Notes under the pieces: model-generated
Databases searched by the model: none
What the model saw: only the letters and a program-made list of their open reading frames with translations
Told to the model about the DNA's origin: nothing
Origin: Pseudophaeobacter sp. EL27
Lineage (GTDB): Bacteria > Pseudomonadota > Alphaproteobacteria > Rhodobacterales > Rhodobacteraceae
Assembly: GCF_900313025.1 (NCBI RefSeq)
Contig: NZ_OMPQ01000015.1
Location: 381,775 to 445,774 of the forward strand
Length of the DNA stretch: 64,000 bases
Reading direction: 5' to 3'
Translations under genes and position numbers: made by a program
Shown: positions 8,955-17,973 of the stretch, one piece after another
How positions within the stretch are numbered: the first letter of the stretch is position 1
How the letters are laid out: each line of letters begins with the position of its first letter

Positions 8955-9055
8955 TTTGCAAAAATCTAAAAACCTTGCTTGCGTACCCATAATTCAAATG
9001 GGTTTGCAAAAATTTGCAGGGTTCATTGTGATCAGAGTGCAAATTTCTTGCGTCT
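8955..9055 (+). promoter_or_regulatory. Cluster of TTTGCAAA half-sites upstream of prpE (PccR/ScfR-type operator candidate)
   Basis: TTTGCAAA occurs at 8955-8962 and 9003-9010; the second is followed two bases later by TTTGCAGG (9013-9020). A degraded pair, AGTGCAAA and TTGCG, lies at 9036-9052. The known operator of PccR, the short-chain fatty acyl-CoA regulator of Rhodobacter sphaeroides, is a repeated TTTGCAAA. Spacing here is not exactly the published N4. A possible promoter is TTGCGT (9048-9053) with TATTAA (9070-9075). Placement before a propionate-activating gene supports the reading. Confidence 0.55.
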
Positions 9056-9141
9056 CTGTGACGCGGGGTTATTAAGATTACTTGCCCCAGGCGCAGGCTT
9101 GGGCATAACTCTTTTGAGAACAAAATGCGTGGAGGACGCCG

Positions 9142-11034
9142 ATGTCTTACAAAGAGATATATGCCAACTGGAAAGCCGATCCTGAAGCCTTCTGGATGCA
9201 GGCCGCCGAGGCAATTGATTGGGTGGAGGCCCCGACCAAAGCGCTGACCGACAAGGGTGAGGGCCTGTATGAGTGGTTCGCCGACACCAAGGTCAACACC
9301 TGCTACAACGCGGTGGACCGGCACGTAGAGGCCGGACGTGGAGAGCAGACGGCGATCATCTATGACAGCCCGATCACCCATACCAAACGTGAGATCTCTT
9401 ATGTGGAGCTGCGCAACCGCGTCGCCAATCTGGCCGGCGCATTGCGGGCCAAGGGCATCGAAAAGGGCGATCGCGTCATCATCTATATGCCGATGATCCC
9501 AGAGGCGCTTGAGGCCATGCTGGCCTGTGCCCGGATTGGCGCGGTGCATTCGGTTGTCTTTGGTGGCTTTGCCGCCAATGAACTGGCGGTTCGCATTGAT
9601 GACGCCACGCCCAAGGCGATTATCGCCGCCTCCTGCGGGTTGGAGCCAGGTCGGGTTGTGCATTACAAACCGCTGCTGGACGGCGCCATTGATATGGCTG
9701 AACACAAACCCGATTTCTGCGTTATTTTGCAGCGTGAGCAAGAGGTTGCAGAGCTTGTTGAGGGGCGTGACGTAAACTGGCACGGCTTCCAATATGGTGT
9801 TGAGCCCGCCGAATGTGTCGCGGTTGAGGGCAATCACCCCTCTTATATTCTCTATACATCAGGCACCACTGGCCAGCCCAAGGGCGTGATCCGCCATACT
9901 GCAGGTCAACTGGTGGCGCTGAACTGGACCATGAAGAACATCTATAACGTCGATCCCGGCGATGTGTTCTGGGCGGCCTCGGATGTGGGCTGGGTCGTGG
10001 GTCACAGTTATATCTGCTATGCACCATTGATCCATGGCAACACCACCATCGTCTTTGAAGGTAAGCCAATCGGCACACCGGATGCGGGCACCTTCTGGCG
10101 GGTGATTTCCGAACATGGGGTCAAGAGCTTCTTCACCGCCCCCACCGCGTTTCGCGCGGTGAAACGCGAAGATCCCAAGGGCGAATTTGTCGGCAAATAC
10201 GATCTCAGCTGCCTGGGTCAGGTTTATCTTGCGGGTGAGCGCGCCGACCCTGACACCATCACCTGGGCTCAGGACAAGCTGGGCGTTCCCATCGTCGACC
10301 ACTGGTGGCAAACTGAAACCGGTTGGTCGATTGCTGCAAACCCGCTTGGCATAGAAGAACTGCCAACCAAACTGGGTTCGCCTGCGGTGCCGATGCCCGG
10401 TTATGAGGTTGATATTCTGGACGAGGGCGGCCATCCCGTCGCCGCCGGAGAACTGGGCGCTATTGCCATCAAGCTGCCCCTGCCCCCCGGCACCCTGCCA
10501 ACCCTGTGGAACGCCGAGGCGCGCTTTAAGAAAAGCTATCTCAATACCTTCCCCGGCTATTATGAAACAGGGGATGCCGGTATGAAGGACGAGGACGGTT
10601 ATCTCTATATCATGGCGCGCACCGATGACGTGATCAATGTCGCCGGTCACCGCCTGTCAACCGGCGCCATGGAAGAAGTTCTGTCGGGTCACCCGGATGT
10701 GGCGGAATGCGCGGTGATCGGCGTGGCCGACCAGTTGAAAGGTCAGGCACCGCTGGGCTTCCTCTGCCTCAACGCTGGGGTTGATCGCGATCACGGCGAG
10801 ATCGTCAAAGAAGTGGTCAAGCTGGTGCGCGAAAAGATCGGCCCTGTAGCAGCCTTTAAATTGGCTGTGGTTGTTGAGCGCCTGCCCAAGACGCGCTCGG
10901 GCAAAATCCTGCGTGGCACCATGGTCAACATCGCAGATGGCACCGCCTGGAAGATGCCCGCAACCATTGATGACCCGGTGATTCTGGACGAAATCACCGC
11001 GGCCCTTCAGGGCCTTGGCTTTGCAAAGGGCTGA
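9142..11034 (+). CDS. prpE: Propionyl-CoA synthetase PrpE
   Basis: A 630-residue AMP-forming acyl-CoA synthetase, of normal PrpE length. It activates propionate with ATP and CoA. Visible are the N-terminal ACS-type extension starting MSYKEIYANWKADPEAFW, the P-loop-like YTSGTTGQPKGV near residue 240, the WWQTETGW motif near 390, the YETGDAG and RTDDVINVAGHRLS hinge region, and the catalytic lysine in KTRSGKILRGTM near residue 588. The start ATG follows GGAGGACGCC. It lies downstream of TTTGCAAA half-sites, so propionyl-CoA-dependent control is likely. The amidase that follows is 171 bases away and need not be co-transcribed. Confidence 0.93.
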   Translation: MSYKEIYANWKADPEAFWMQAAEAIDWVEAPTKALTDKGEGLYEWFADTKVNTCYNAVDRHVEAGRGEQTAIIYDSPITHTKREISYVELRNRVANLAGALRAKGIEKGDRVIIYMPMIPEALEAMLACARIGAVHSVVFGGFAANELAVRIDDATPKAIIAASCGLEPGRVVHYKPLLDGAIDMAEHKPDFCVILQREQEVAELVEGRDVNWHGFQYGVEPAECVAVEGNHPSYILYTSGTTGQPKGVIRHTAGQLVALNWTMKNIYNVDPGDVFWAASDVGWVVGHSYICYAPLIHGNTTIVFEGKPIGTPDAGTFWRVISEHGVKSFFTAPTAFRAVKREDPKGEFVGKYDLSCLGQVYLAGERADPDTITWAQDKLGVPIVDHWWQTETGWSIAANPLGIEELPTKLGSPAVPMPGYEVDILDEGGHPVAAGELGAIAIKLPLPPGTLPTLWNAEARFKKSYLNTFPGYYETGDAGMKDEDGYLYIMARTDDVINVAGHRLSTGAMEEVLSGHPDVAECAVIGVADQLKGQAPLGFLCLNAGVDRDHGEIVKEVVKLVREKIGPVAAFKLAVVVERLPKTRSGKILRGTMVNIADGTAWKMPATIDDPVILDEITAALQGLGFAKG

Positions 11035-11205
11035 TATGCTTGTGATGAGGTCGAAGGGTAGCAGCTGTCTTTTGACCTCATAACGCACAACTCAGCCAAA
11101 ACTCTGGCTGATGGGGCGAATATTCTAAAGGAAACCGGGTTCACGTCTGGTTTTCCTTGCAAGCCTCAATTGCCGCTCTACCCTGCCGCGCAGGAGATGA
11201 GCATT

Positions 11206-12636
11206 ATGAACACAGACGAGATCTGGCGCCTGAGCGCCACTGAGCTATCCACCCTGACTCGCACCGGTGATGTTTCCGCAGAAACGGCGGTTCAGGCTTC
11301 GATAGACCGGATGAGGGCGGTGAACCCGGGCCTGAACGCGGTTGTCGAAGACCTGAGCCTTGAGGCTTTGAGCCGCGCCCGGGAACTCGACAAGGCCCGC
11401 GCCGACGGTGCCGCTCCGGGACCACTTCAAGGGGTGCCTGTCACCATCAAAATCAACGTCGATCAGGCAGGCCATGCCACCTCCAACGGGGTGACGGCAT
11501 TGAAAGACCTGATTGCGCCAGGTGACGCCCCGGTAGTGGCCAATCTGGAGAAGGCCGGTGCGGTGGTGATTGGCCGGACCAATACGCCCGAGTTCTCCTT
11601 TCGCGCCGATACCGACAACCCGCTGCATGGCCGCACCCATAACCCATGGGGGCGCCATATCTCCCCCGGCGGCTCCTCTGGCGGTGCCGGGTCTGCAGTG
11701 ATGGCCGGGATTGGCGCGCTGGCCCATGGCAATGACATTGGCGGCTCGCTGCGGTTTCCGGCGGCGGCCAATGGCGCGGTGACGGTCAAGCCGGGTCTTG
11801 GCCGGGTGCCCGCCTGGAATCCCAGCCAAAAAGCCGAGCGCGGACTGCTGGCGCAATCCATGTCGGTGCAGGGGGTGATCACCCGCTCGGCGGCAGATCT
11901 GCATCTGGCAATGCCTTCGCTGATTGCGCCGGATGCGCGCGATCCGTTCCATGTCCCCCTGCCCTGGCGTGGCGAGCCGCTGGAGGGTCCAATCAAAGTT
12001 GCCTTTACCCGCAATACCTTTGGCTATGATCTACATCCAGAGGTCAATCTGGCGCTGGAGACGGCCCGCGACGCACTGGTTGAGGCCGGCTATGTCGTTG
12101 AAGACGTTGAACCCCCCAATGTCTTTGAGGCCGGACGCACTGGCTATCGCGCCCTGATGGGTGAAGTCTATGCGATGATGAAACAGGATGTCGACGCAGC
12201 GGGCTCTGACACCGTTCAACAGATCTTTGAGGTCTATTTTCAGGAATTCCCGCCCTTTGCCGGGGTGGAGCTGCTGCAGATGATGGCCAAGCGCAGCCAT
12301 TACGCCCGTGAATGGTCCCTGTTCATGCAGGACTACCCGCTGGTTCTCACGCCGTTTCTACCGCAGCCGTTTTTCAAACCCGACCGCGACACCGAAGGCG
12401 CCGAGGGCGTGCATGAGGTACTGGGCTGCGCCGTCTACTCCTATGCGGTGAACTATCTTGGCCTGCCTGCTGGCTGCGTCCCGGCCCGACTTGCGCCGCT
12501 GGCAAGCGGCCCTCAACCAATCAATGTGCAGATCGTTGCCCGACGCTGGCGCGAAGATATGGCGGTAGATGCCTGTATTGCTATCGAACAGAGGGTGGGC
12601 CGTTTCAGCCCGCATCTGTGGGATCTTATGACCTAG
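11206..12636 (+). CDS. Amidase (amidase-signature family)
   Basis: A 476-residue amidase-signature hydrolase that cleaves C-N amide bonds. The Ser-cisSer-Lys triad is visible: Lys82 in PVTIKINVD, cis-Ser158 in SPGGSSGGAGSA, and nucleophile Ser181 in NDIGGSLRFP. ATG 11206 is chosen because AGGAG (11192-11196) sits 9 bases ahead; ATG 11197 and TTG 11170 are also in frame. A small hairpin (TCAGCCA with TGGCTGA, 11092-11111) lies in the 171-base gap to prpE. The substrate cannot be told; the sequence lacks the GatA features of the transamidosome and no gatB/C is present. Confidence 0.88.
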   Translation: MNTDEIWRLSATELSTLTRTGDVSAETAVQASIDRMRAVNPGLNAVVEDLSLEALSRARELDKARADGAAPGPLQGVPVTIKINVDQAGHATSNGVTALKDLIAPGDAPVVANLEKAGAVVIGRTNTPEFSFRADTDNPLHGRTHNPWGRHISPGGSSGGAGSAVMAGIGALAHGNDIGGSLRFPAAANGAVTVKPGLGRVPAWNPSQKAERGLLAQSMSVQGVITRSAADLHLAMPSLIAPDARDPFHVPLPWRGEPLEGPIKVAFTRNTFGYDLHPEVNLALETARDALVEAGYVVEDVEPPNVFEAGRTGYRALMGEVYAMMKQDVDAAGSDTVQQIFEVYFQEFPPFAGVELLQMMAKRSHYAREWSLFMQDYPLVLTPFLPQPFFKPDRDTEGAEGVHEVLGCAVYSYAVNYLGLPAGCVPARLAPLASGPQPINVQIVARRWREDMAVDACIAIEQRVGRFSPHLWDLMT

Positions 12637-13010
12637 ATCTGGTGATCGGGATGTCAGCCCATCGGGGAGATGAAACCGCTGGGGGTGTTTTATGGCAGAA
12701 AGGAAACCGGGAGATGGATCACTCCATTCCCGGCACCTTTCGTACCATGAAAACTCGCTCACGCGCGACTGCCTTCCGCCAAAGGGCCAAATTTGTCGCT
12801 CAATACAGGGATAGCTTCGGCCAAAAATAAAGTAAGACACTAAAAACAGAAGCTATCTTACGGCCAGAATGCCCCAACCTTTGAGGGTTAGACCAGCCCC
12901 CTCACAGAAACGTGATCGCATTTCGCACAACACAATGTCTAGCAGGATCGACCAAATAGCAGGATAGCTGATTGATTTTTATCAGAAACTCCCTGCCTCA
13001 CACAGACGCT
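12637..13010. other. Intergenic region between amidase and nadK
   Basis: 374 bases between convergent genes. A 9-bp inverted repeat (GATAGCTTC at 12810-12818 with GAAGCTATC at 12849-12857, 30-base loop) is the only structure I see; it has no T-run, and no credible open frame is present. It could help end transcription from either side. Confidence 0.4.
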
Positions 13011-13766
13011 TTAAGTGAATTGCTCAGAAATGAGCCGTTCTTCCAGCCCATGCCCCGGGTCAAACAGGATCTTATGGCAGATGCTGGGCTCGGTCTGGAT
13101 TTCCACCCATTGAATGTCTGGGCAGGAAATGGAATCCGCATCCGCCATCACTGGACGCTTGTCCGCCTCCAGCACATCAAAGCGCACCTTGGCGCTGCTG
13201 GGCAGCAAGGCCCCCTGCCAGCGGCGGGGACGAAAAGCGGCAATTGCTGTCAGCGCCAGTACATCCGACCCAATCGGCAGGATTGGCCCATGGGCGGAGT
13301 AGTTATAGGCTGTTGAACCCGCAGGCGTAGAGACCAGCGCCCCATCACAGACCAGCTCTGCCAGCCGCTGACGGCCATCCACAGAAATTTTCAACCGCGC
13401 CGCCTGCGGGCCAGCCCGCAGTAGAGAGACCTCATTGATCGCCAGCGCCTTGTGACAGAGGCCATTGCGGTCCATCGCAGTCATAGACAGTGGATTGATG
13501 ATTTCTTCTTCGGCCGCCTCTAGCCGGGCAAGCAGACCGTCTTCATGGTATTCATTCATCAAGAACCCAACTGTGCCCCGGTTCATGCCATAGACCGGCA
13601 GGGCCAGATCGACGGCGTCGTGCAAGGTCTGCAGCATAAAACCATCGCCGCCAAGGGCCACAATCACCTCAGCGTTCTGCGGCTCAGCATTGCCATGACG
13701 TTTCACCAGAGCGTCACAGGCCGATTGCGCAACGGGGGCGTCGCTGGCCAAAAAGGCGATTCTCAT
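13011..13766 (-). CDS. nadK: NAD kinase
   Basis: A 251-residue cytosolic enzyme that phosphorylates NAD to NADP. The diagnostic GGDG motif is at residues 39-42 (VALGGDGFML), followed by MNRGTVGFLMNEY, the NE motif in ALAINEVSLLR, and the glycine-rich STPAGSTAYNYSAHGPI segment that binds NAD. The start at ATG 13766 (MRIAFLAS) is preferred to the longer frame because it matches the family N-terminus. It is divergent from glyA, sharing a 186-base intergenic region. Confidence 0.93.
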   Translation of the reverse strand: MRIAFLASDAPVAQSACDALVKRHGNAEPQNAEVIVALGGDGFMLQTLHDAVDLALPVYGMNRGTVGFLMNEYHEDGLLARLEAAEEEIINPLSMTAMDRNGLCHKALAINEVSLLRAGPQAARLKISVDGRQRLAELVCDGALVSTPAGSTAYNYSAHGPILPIGSDVLALTAIAAFRPRRWQGALLPSSAKVRFDVLEADKRPVMADADSISCPDIQWVEIQTEPSICHKILFDPGHGLEERLISEQFT

Positions 13767-13952
13767 TATTACTAAACCCTGTTTCCGGTGTGAGCCATTT
13801 TGTTCCGAAACAAGCACAGCTGAACCACAAAGACCAGAGTTGCCGCTCTATGATTGGTGATTGCCGCTTTACAGCCTTTAAGAACCATGAAGTTTCCGAT
13901 AGGAAATCCCCAGATCACCCAACCCTGCCACTTCCTACCAAACGGAGCCACC

Positions 13953-15248
13953 ATGACCGCGAACACCCGTGACCCCGGATTTTTCACCGAAGCCCTAGCC
14001 GAACGTGACCCCGAACTCTTTGGCGCAATGACCGACGAGCTGCATCGCCAGCGCGACGAGATCGAGCTGATTGCCTCTGAGAATATCGTCTCTGCCGCCG
14101 TTATGGAAGCGCAGGGCTCGGTGCTCACCAACAAATACGCCGAAGGCTATCCAGGTCGCCGCTACTATGGCGGTTGCCAGCACGTGGATGTTGCCGAGAA
14201 CCTCGCCATTGATCGCGCCAAGCAGCTGTTTGGCTGTGACTTTGCCAATGTGCAGCCCAACTCCGGCTCGCAGGCCAACCAGGGTGTGTTCCAGGCACTG
14301 ATCCAGCCCGGCGATACCATTCTTGGCATGGACCTGTCTGCTGGTGGTCACCTGACCCACGGCGCGCGCCCCAACCAGTCGGGCAAATGGTTCAACGCCG
14401 TGCATTACGGTGTCCGGGAAGACGACAACCTGATCGATTACGATCAGATTCAGGCTCTGGCCACTGAGCACCAGCCCAAGCTGATCATCGCTGGTGGTTC
14501 TGCCATTCCGCGTCAGATCGACTTTGCCCGCTTCCGTGAAATCGCCGATAGTGTTGGCGCCTATTTCATGGTCGACATGGCGCATATCGCCGGCCTGATC
14601 GCCGCAGGCGAGCACCCCTCGCCCTTCCCCCATGCCCATGTGGCCACCACCACCACGCACAAGACCCTGCGCGGCCCCCGTGGTGGTATGATCGTCACCA
14701 ATGACGAGGCCATCGCCAAGAAGGTCAACTCGGCCATCTTCCCTGGTATCCAGGGCGGCCCCCTGATGCACGTCATCGCAGGCAAGGCTGTCGCCTTTGG
14801 CGAAGCGCTGCGCCCCGAGTTCAAAGACTATCAAAAGCAGGTTCGTGCCAATGCGGTTGCCCTGGCAGATCAGCTGATCAAAGGTGGTCTGGACATCGTC
14901 ACCGGCGGCACCGACACCCATGTCATGCTGGTCGATCTGCGTCCCAAAGGCGTGACTGGCAATATCGTCGACAAGGCCCTGGGTCGTGCTCATATCACCA
15001 CCAACAAGAACGGCATCCCGTTCGACCCGGAAAAGCCCACGGTGACCTCCGGTATCCGTCTGGGCACCCCTGCGGGCACCACCCGTGGCTTTGGTGAGGC
15101 TGAGTTCCGTCAGATTGCCGATCTGATTGTCGAAGTGGTCGATGGTCTGGCTGCCAATGGCGAAGAGAGCAACGGCGAAGTCGAAGCAGCGGTACGCGGT
15201 AAGGTCGCCGATCTCTGCGCCAAATTCCCACTCTATCCAAACCTCTAA
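13953..15248 (+). CDS. glyA: Serine hydroxymethyltransferase
   Basis: A 431-residue PLP enzyme converting serine and tetrahydrofolate to glycine and 5,10-methylene-THF, the main one-carbon entry point. Key stretches are [48 protein letters not shown], the PLP-lysine segment [16 protein letters not shown], and LRIGTPA-like [14 protein letters not shown] near the end. The start at ATG 13953 follows ACGGAGCCACC. A strong terminator follows. Codon use appears strongly biased to C-ending codons, as for a highly expressed gene. Confidence 0.97.
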   Translation: MTANTRDPGFFTEALAERDPELFGAMTDELHRQRDEIELIASENIVSAAVMEAQGSVLTNKYAEGYPGRRYYGGCQHVDVAENLAIDRAKQLFGCDFANVQPNSGSQANQGVFQALIQPGDTILGMDLSAGGHLTHGARPNQSGKWFNAVHYGVREDDNLIDYDQIQALATEHQPKLIIAGGSAIPRQIDFARFREIADSVGAYFMVDMAHIAGLIAAGEHPSPFPHAHVATTTTHKTLRGPRGGMIVTNDEAIAKKVNSAIFPGIQGGPLMHVIAGKAVAFGEALRPEFKDYQKQVRANAVALADQLIKGGLDIVTGGTDTHVMLVDLRPKGVTGNIVDKALGRAHITTNKNGIPFDPEKPTVTSGIRLGTPAGTTRGFGEAEFRQIADLIVEVVDGLAANGEESNGEVEAAVRGKVADLCAKFPLYPNL

Positions 15249-15274
15249 GACCTGGATCAGCAAGGTATAACGGG

Positions 15275-15308
15275 GAGCGCCGCTGGATTTTCCAGCGGCG
15301 CTCTTTTA
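15275..15308 (+). terminator. Rho-independent terminator after glyA
   Basis: GAGCGCCGCTGG (15275-15286) pairs with CCAGCGGCGCTC (15292-15303) around a 5-base loop and is followed by TTTTAAT. A 12-bp GC-rich stem makes this a strong terminator. It ends only about 10 bases before the kptA start codon. Confidence 0.92.
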
Positions 15309-15318
15309 ATATCTGCTT

Positions 15319-15849
15319 ATGAGCAAAGATATTTTAAAGACCACCAGCAAGTTCCTCAGTTTCGTTCTGCGTCATCGCCCTGAGAGCATTGGCCTGACCC
15401 TTGATGGCAATGGTTGGGCAGAGATTGAAGTGCTGATTGCCAAAGCCTCGATTCCCCTCAACCATGCGCTGATTGCGGAAGTTGTCGCCAGCAGTGACAA
15501 AAAGCGCTTTGCTTTGAGCGAAGACGGTCTGTGGATCCGTGCTAATCAGGGCCATTCTGTACAGGTCGATCTGCAACTGGCCTCACAGACCCCACCCGAA
15601 ATCCTGTTTCATGGCACGGCTGAGGGTTCAGTGGCGGCAATACAGCGTCTAGGTTTGCTAAAGGGCAGCCGACAGCATGTGCATTTGTCCCCGGATCCTG
15701 AAACAGCGCGCAGAGTTGGCCAACGACACGGGCGTCCCACTGTGTTGCGCGTCTACAGCGCCCAAATGCATGCCGCGGGCTATCAGTTTCTTTTGTCAGA
15801 GAATGGCGTTTGGCTCTGTGATCATGTGCCGCCAGCCTATCTTGAGTAA
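15319..15849 (+). CDS. kptA: RNA 2'-phosphotransferase KptA/Tpt1
   Basis: A 176-residue protein of the Tpt1/KptA family, which moves a 2'-phosphate from RNA to NAD, giving ADP-ribose 1'',2''-cyclic phosphate. Visible family blocks are SKFLSFVLRHRPESIGLTLDGNGWA at the start, the RFALSEDGLWIRANQGHS segment, and LFHGTAEGSVAAI, HVHLSPDPETARRVGQRHGRPTVLRV with the Arg/His catalytic pattern. The role in bacteria, which lack this tRNA splicing step, is unclear. The start codon is about 10 bases past the glyA terminator and has no obvious Shine-Dalgarno sequence. Confidence 0.92.
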   Translation: MSKDILKTTSKFLSFVLRHRPESIGLTLDGNGWAEIEVLIAKASIPLNHALIAEVVASSDKKRFALSEDGLWIRANQGHSVQVDLQLASQTPPEILFHGTAEGSVAAIQRLGLLKGSRQHVHLSPDPETARRVGQRHGRPTVLRVYSAQMHAAGYQFLLSENGVWLCDHVPPAYLE

Positions 15850-15899
15850 GCGACGGAACGAAGCCCTTCCTCACTTAAGGACGGCGAGCCGCCCGCAGT

Positions 15900-16265
15900 T
15901 CAGATAAAGCCACGCCAACGCAGAACGATGATAAGCAGCACAAAAACCACCAGTACAGAAAAGGCGATACTGCCAAGAATGTCCAGCAACCGCCCCTTGC
16001 GGCGATCGGCGGTATCAATAGCCTTCAGGTGATTTTTCACCTCCAGTGCCGCCTTATGCAGGGACTTTTCGTCCTGGGTCTGACGCAGTTTGGGATGCTC
16101 TAGCATCGGCAAAGCATCCGCCAGTCGCATCCCCTGTTTATAGATCCGGCGCGGCAGATGACGCCGCGCTTTGCCCAGAGCAGAAGCCAGATCCCCCGAA
16201 ACTTCGGCATGGGACTTCAACAACTCCTGAACCTCTTCAATATCGGCAAAGATGTCTTGGGCCAT
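15900..16265 (-). CDS. Small tail-anchored membrane protein of unknown function
   Basis: A 121-residue protein. Residues 1-90 are charged and probably helical (EEVQELLKSHAEVSGDLASAL; KSLHKAALEVKNHLKAIDT), and the last 25 residues form one hydrophobic segment (ILGSIAFSVLVVFVLLIIVL) ending in RWRGFI, so it is likely tail-anchored in the inner membrane. I do not recognise a named family. It diverges from the esterase at 16393 with a 127-base gap. Confidence 0.6.
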   Translation of the reverse strand: MAQDIFADIEEVQELLKSHAEVSGDLASALGKARRHLPRRIYKQGMRLADALPMLEHPKLRQTQDEKSLHKAALEVKNHLKAIDTADRRKGRLLDILGSIAFSVLVVFVLLIIVLRWRGFI

Positions 16266-16392
16266 GGCTCTGTGCTCCGCGATTAGAGGCGCTGCGCCGC
16301 CCCCGGTGTTTTCCTGCCCCAGTAGTTACCGCAAGCGCCCCTGCGCCTCAATGGGTCTGGCCACGCCCCGCGCCGGAGGCTATCACTGCCCC

Positions 16393-17151
16393 ATGCTGAA
16401 CTACATCCTACATGGTACCCCCACCGATAAACCCGCCCTGCTGGTTGCGCATGGTCTTTATGGCTCTGCCCGCAATTGGGGGGTGATCTGCAAAAGACTC
16501 TCGGATGAACGACAAGTGGTGGCCGTCGACCTGCGCAATCACGGTCAAAGCCCCTGGACCGAGAGCCACAGCTACCCTGAAATGGCCGAGGATCTGGCTG
16601 AGGTCATCGCTGCAAATGGCGGCCAGATGGATGTGATCGGCCATTCCATGGGCGGCAAGACCGCCATGATGCTGGCGCTGAACCATCCGGAAATGGTGCA
16701 CCGCTTGATCGTCGCTGACATTGCGCCTGTGCCCTATACCCACAGCCAAATTCAGTTCATCGAGGCGATGCGATCGGTGGATTTTGACAAGGTGGAACGG
16801 CGCCCGGATGTTGAGGCACAACTGGCCGAGGTCGGTGTCGACCCTGCACTCCAGAGCTTTTTCACCCAGTCGCTGGATATTCCCAACAAGGGATGGCGGC
16901 TCAATCTGGACACCCTGGCGCGGCATATGCCGGACATCATGTCCTTCCCCGAGACCACGGCGCAATGGCAAGGCTCTGCGCTATTTTTGTCTGGTAGCAA
17001 CTCGGATTATGTGCGCCGCGAAGACCGCGAGACCATTCTGGCCCGCTTCCCCAATGCCCGCTTCGCCAAGATACCCGGCGCGGGGCACTGGCTTCATGCA
17101 GAAAAACCGCGCGAGTTCGAGGCCAATGCCCGCGTCTTTCTGAACGCCTGA
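16393..17151 (+). CDS. Alpha/beta-hydrolase, YbfF-type esterase
   Basis: A 252-residue alpha/beta hydrolase. The oxyanion region is LLVAHGLYGSARNW (near residue 17), the nucleophile elbow GHSMGGKTAM is near residue 87, and the catalytic His is in IPGAGHWLHAEKP near 232; the acid probably lies in the segment around FLSGSNSDYV. The pattern matches the YbfF-like acyl-CoA/ester hydrolases. ATG 16393 is chosen because homology begins there; the longer frame upstream has no recognisable content. A bidirectional terminator follows. Confidence 0.88.
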   Translation: MLNYILHGTPTDKPALLVAHGLYGSARNWGVICKRLSDERQVVAVDLRNHGQSPWTESHSYPEMAEDLAEVIAANGGQMDVIGHSMGGKTAMMLALNHPEMVHRLIVADIAPVPYTHSQIQFIEAMRSVDFDKVERRPDVEAQLAEVGVDPALQSFFTQSLDIPNKGWRLNLDTLARHMPDIMSFPETTAQWQGSALFLSGSNSDYVRREDRETILARFPNARFAKIPGAGHWLHAEKPREFEANARVFLNA

Positions 17152-17242
17152 TTTTCCTAACACCCCTGACCCAGACACGATCTATTCCCCCTGACTTGTC
17201 TGGGGCTGACCTGTCTAAGGTGCGATGTTGACCGTCACAACC

Positions 17243-17289
17243 AAAGCCAAAACCCGGAAGACAGGGTCTTTCCGGGTTTTGGCTTTATA
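17243..17289. terminator. Bidirectional terminator between convergent genes
   Basis: A 17-bp perfect inverted repeat: AAAGCCAAAACCCGGAA (17243-17259) with TTCCGGGTTTTGGCTTT (17270-17286), 10-base loop. It sits between the stops of the esterase (+) and the small membrane protein (-), and its A/T-rich ends suit both directions. Confidence 0.88.
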
Positions 17290-17295
17290 CGCCGG

Positions 17296-17487
17296 TCAGT
17301 GCGCCGAGTTTTGATAGAGCTGACGTGCCACCAACCAGGCCACTGGCAGACCCAAAACGGCTCCGGCAGCGGCCGCAAGCAAAATTGCTTTTACCGAGAC
17401 AAATCCGGCCACCAGCACTGCGATGACACCAACCCCGGCAAGGGAGCTACCAATGAGAGAATAGAGAATGGATGCAAGGCGCAACAT
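17296..17487 (-). CDS. Small two-helix membrane protein conserved in Rhodobacterales
   Basis: A 63-residue protein, MLRLASILYSLIGSSLAG at the start, with two hydrophobic helices and a short charged tail (VARQLYQNSAH). ATG 17487 is preceded by an excellent ribosome site, GAGGAGGCCCGC; a TTG start 13 codons earlier is not needed. From memory, near-identical short proteins in Rhodobacterales are often labelled 'CTP synthetase', which is plainly wrong for this length. Function unknown. Confidence 0.75.
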   Translation of the reverse strand: MLRLASILYSLIGSSLAGVGVIAVLVAGFVSVKAILLAAAAGAVLGLPVAWLVARQLYQNSAH

Positions 17488-17574
17488 GCGGGCCTCCTCG
17501 GGTATCTGGTTTGAAATATGAATCAATTCCTACCCAAAACTGCAGCCCTCCACTTTGATCCGGATCAGTTCGCC

Positions 17575-17973
17575 TCAGGACGTCATGCCGCGATCCACAG
17601 GTTCTTCTACCGCAGCACCCGCCTCTTTCCATTCGGCAAAGCCGCCAACATTGTAAACCTCGCTAAATCCCATATCGATGAGCAGCTTGCCCGCAAGGGC
17701 GGCACGGCCACCGCTGGCACAATGCAGCACTACCGGACGGTCCCGACGCAGGGCGGTATCGTGAAAAGGGCTGTTGGGATCGGCGCGAAACTCCAGCATG
17801 CCGCGCGGAACGTGATGGGATCCCGTGGCACGCCCCTGGGCTTCCAACTCAGGCGCATCGCGCACATCCAGCAACAAAGCGCCCTGTGCAACCAATTCCT
17901 GTGCCTTCTCAACAGGGATGCGTGCCACTGCCGCGTTTGCTTCTGCCATCATCTCTTGCAAGGAAATTGCCAT
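17575..17973 (-). CDS. Single-domain rhodanese-like protein
   Basis: A 132-residue rhodanese fold. LLLDVRDAPELEAQGRATGSHHVPRGML is the typical first half, and the active-site loop is HCASGGRAALAGKLL, with Cys near residue 88 able to carry a persulfide. It ends with GFSEVYNVGGFAEWKEAG, a standard close. The start ATG 17973 follows AGGAGTGACAG. Likely cytoplasmic sulfur transfer; no partner gene is adjacent. Confidence 0.9.
   Translation of the reverse strand: MAISLQEMMAEANAAVARIPVEKAQELVAQGALLLDVRDAPELEAQGRATGSHHVPRGMLEFRADPNSPFHDTALRRDRPVVLHCASGGRAALAGKLLIDMGFSEVYNVGGFAEWKEAGAAVEEPVDRGMTS

Noticed and set aside
8947-9837. 296-codon minus-strand frame over the start of prpE
   Set aside because: Antisense shadow that also covers the prpE promoter; no known protein pattern.
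13995-15263. 422-codon frame on the minus strand opposite glyA
   Set aside because: Perfect antisense of a highly biased gene; glyA itself is unmistakable.
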